A stretch of 8,217 nucleotides of DNA, taken from positions 1-8,217 of the forward strand of contig JAIRKN010000216.1 in the NCBI GenBank assembly GCA_031260095.1. The letters run 5' to 3'. This document shows positions 8,136 to 8,217 of this stretch, one piece after another. The stretch comes from Tannerella sp. GTDB taxonomy: Bacteria; Bacteroidota; Bacteroidia; Bacteroidales; Tannerellaceae. Both the position numbers and the translations under genes were made by a program. The notes under the pieces were generated by a model, which did not search any database, was not told the origin of the DNA, and was given only the letters and a program-made list of their open reading frames with translations. The stretch's first letter is position 1, and every line of letters starts with the position of its first letter.

Positions 8136-8217
8136 ATTTTACGTAAATTATATACTAATGCACAAGATATAACGTAAAAAACAGGGAAAGCGTATATTTT
8201 CATCGTGAAAAATTAAA
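8136..8217 (-). promoter_or_regulatory. AT-rich ruvA-sprA leader with palindrome and repeated ACGTAAA word
   Basis: This is the sequence ahead of ruvA up to the window edge. It holds the perfect 10-bp palindrome TTTACGTAAA at 8138-8147, two bases from the ruvA ATG, and a second ACGTAAA at 8172-8178, 31 bp from the first copy (8141-8147). The best match to the Bacteroidota -7 promoter box (TAnnTTTG) is TAATTTTT on the minus strand at 8215-8208, with five of six fixed bases; its -33 partner would be outside the window. In AT-rich DNA each of these could be chance. The leader may also include the 3' end of an upstream gene, since a minus-strand TAA lies at 8213-8215. Confidence 0.25.

Noticed and set aside
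7798..8172. A 124-codon plus-strand frame opposite ruvA.
   Set aside because: ruvA on the other strand has all expected motifs across the same bases; this frame shows no domain and no plausible initiation context.

Overview
This window reads as a chromosomal segment from a Bacteroidota bacterium, most likely order Bacteroidales (Porphyromonas/Parabacteroides/Tannerella/Dysgonomonas-like). The main reason is that nearly all of it encodes a SprA/Sov family protein, the giant outer-membrane translocon of the type IX secretion system (T9SS), which is restricted to this phylum. AT-rich spacers and a weak ribosome-binding signal before ruvA fit that assignment. The genus cannot be fixed from the sequence alone.

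Layout, all on the minus strand and read right to left. Positions 8217-8136 are a short AT-rich leader holding a 10-bp palindrome, a repeated ACGTAAA word and a doubtful 23-codon ORF. Positions 8135-7542 are ruvA, the Holliday-junction binding subunit of RuvAB. After a 17-bp gap, positions 7524-61 are sprA/sov, an intact 2487-residue protein with a signal peptide. Positions 60-1 are non-coding, with no start codon on the minus strand and no terminator hairpin that I can see. The spacing and shared strand suggest that ruvA and sprA are co-transcribed.

The two products do unrelated jobs. RuvA acts in the cytoplasm with RuvB and RuvC in branch migration and resolution of recombination intermediates. 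SprA acts in the outer membrane, where the family forms the conduit through which T9SS cargo with C-terminal signals crosses. The pairing is therefore positional rather than a shared pathway. I see no mobile element, CRISPR array, tRNA, rRNA or sign of recent transfer, and no new system. The points worth a second look lie inside the large translocon (calcium-loop-like motifs, a repeated Trp-centred strand, a basic insert, a lone cysteine) and in the ruvA leader.
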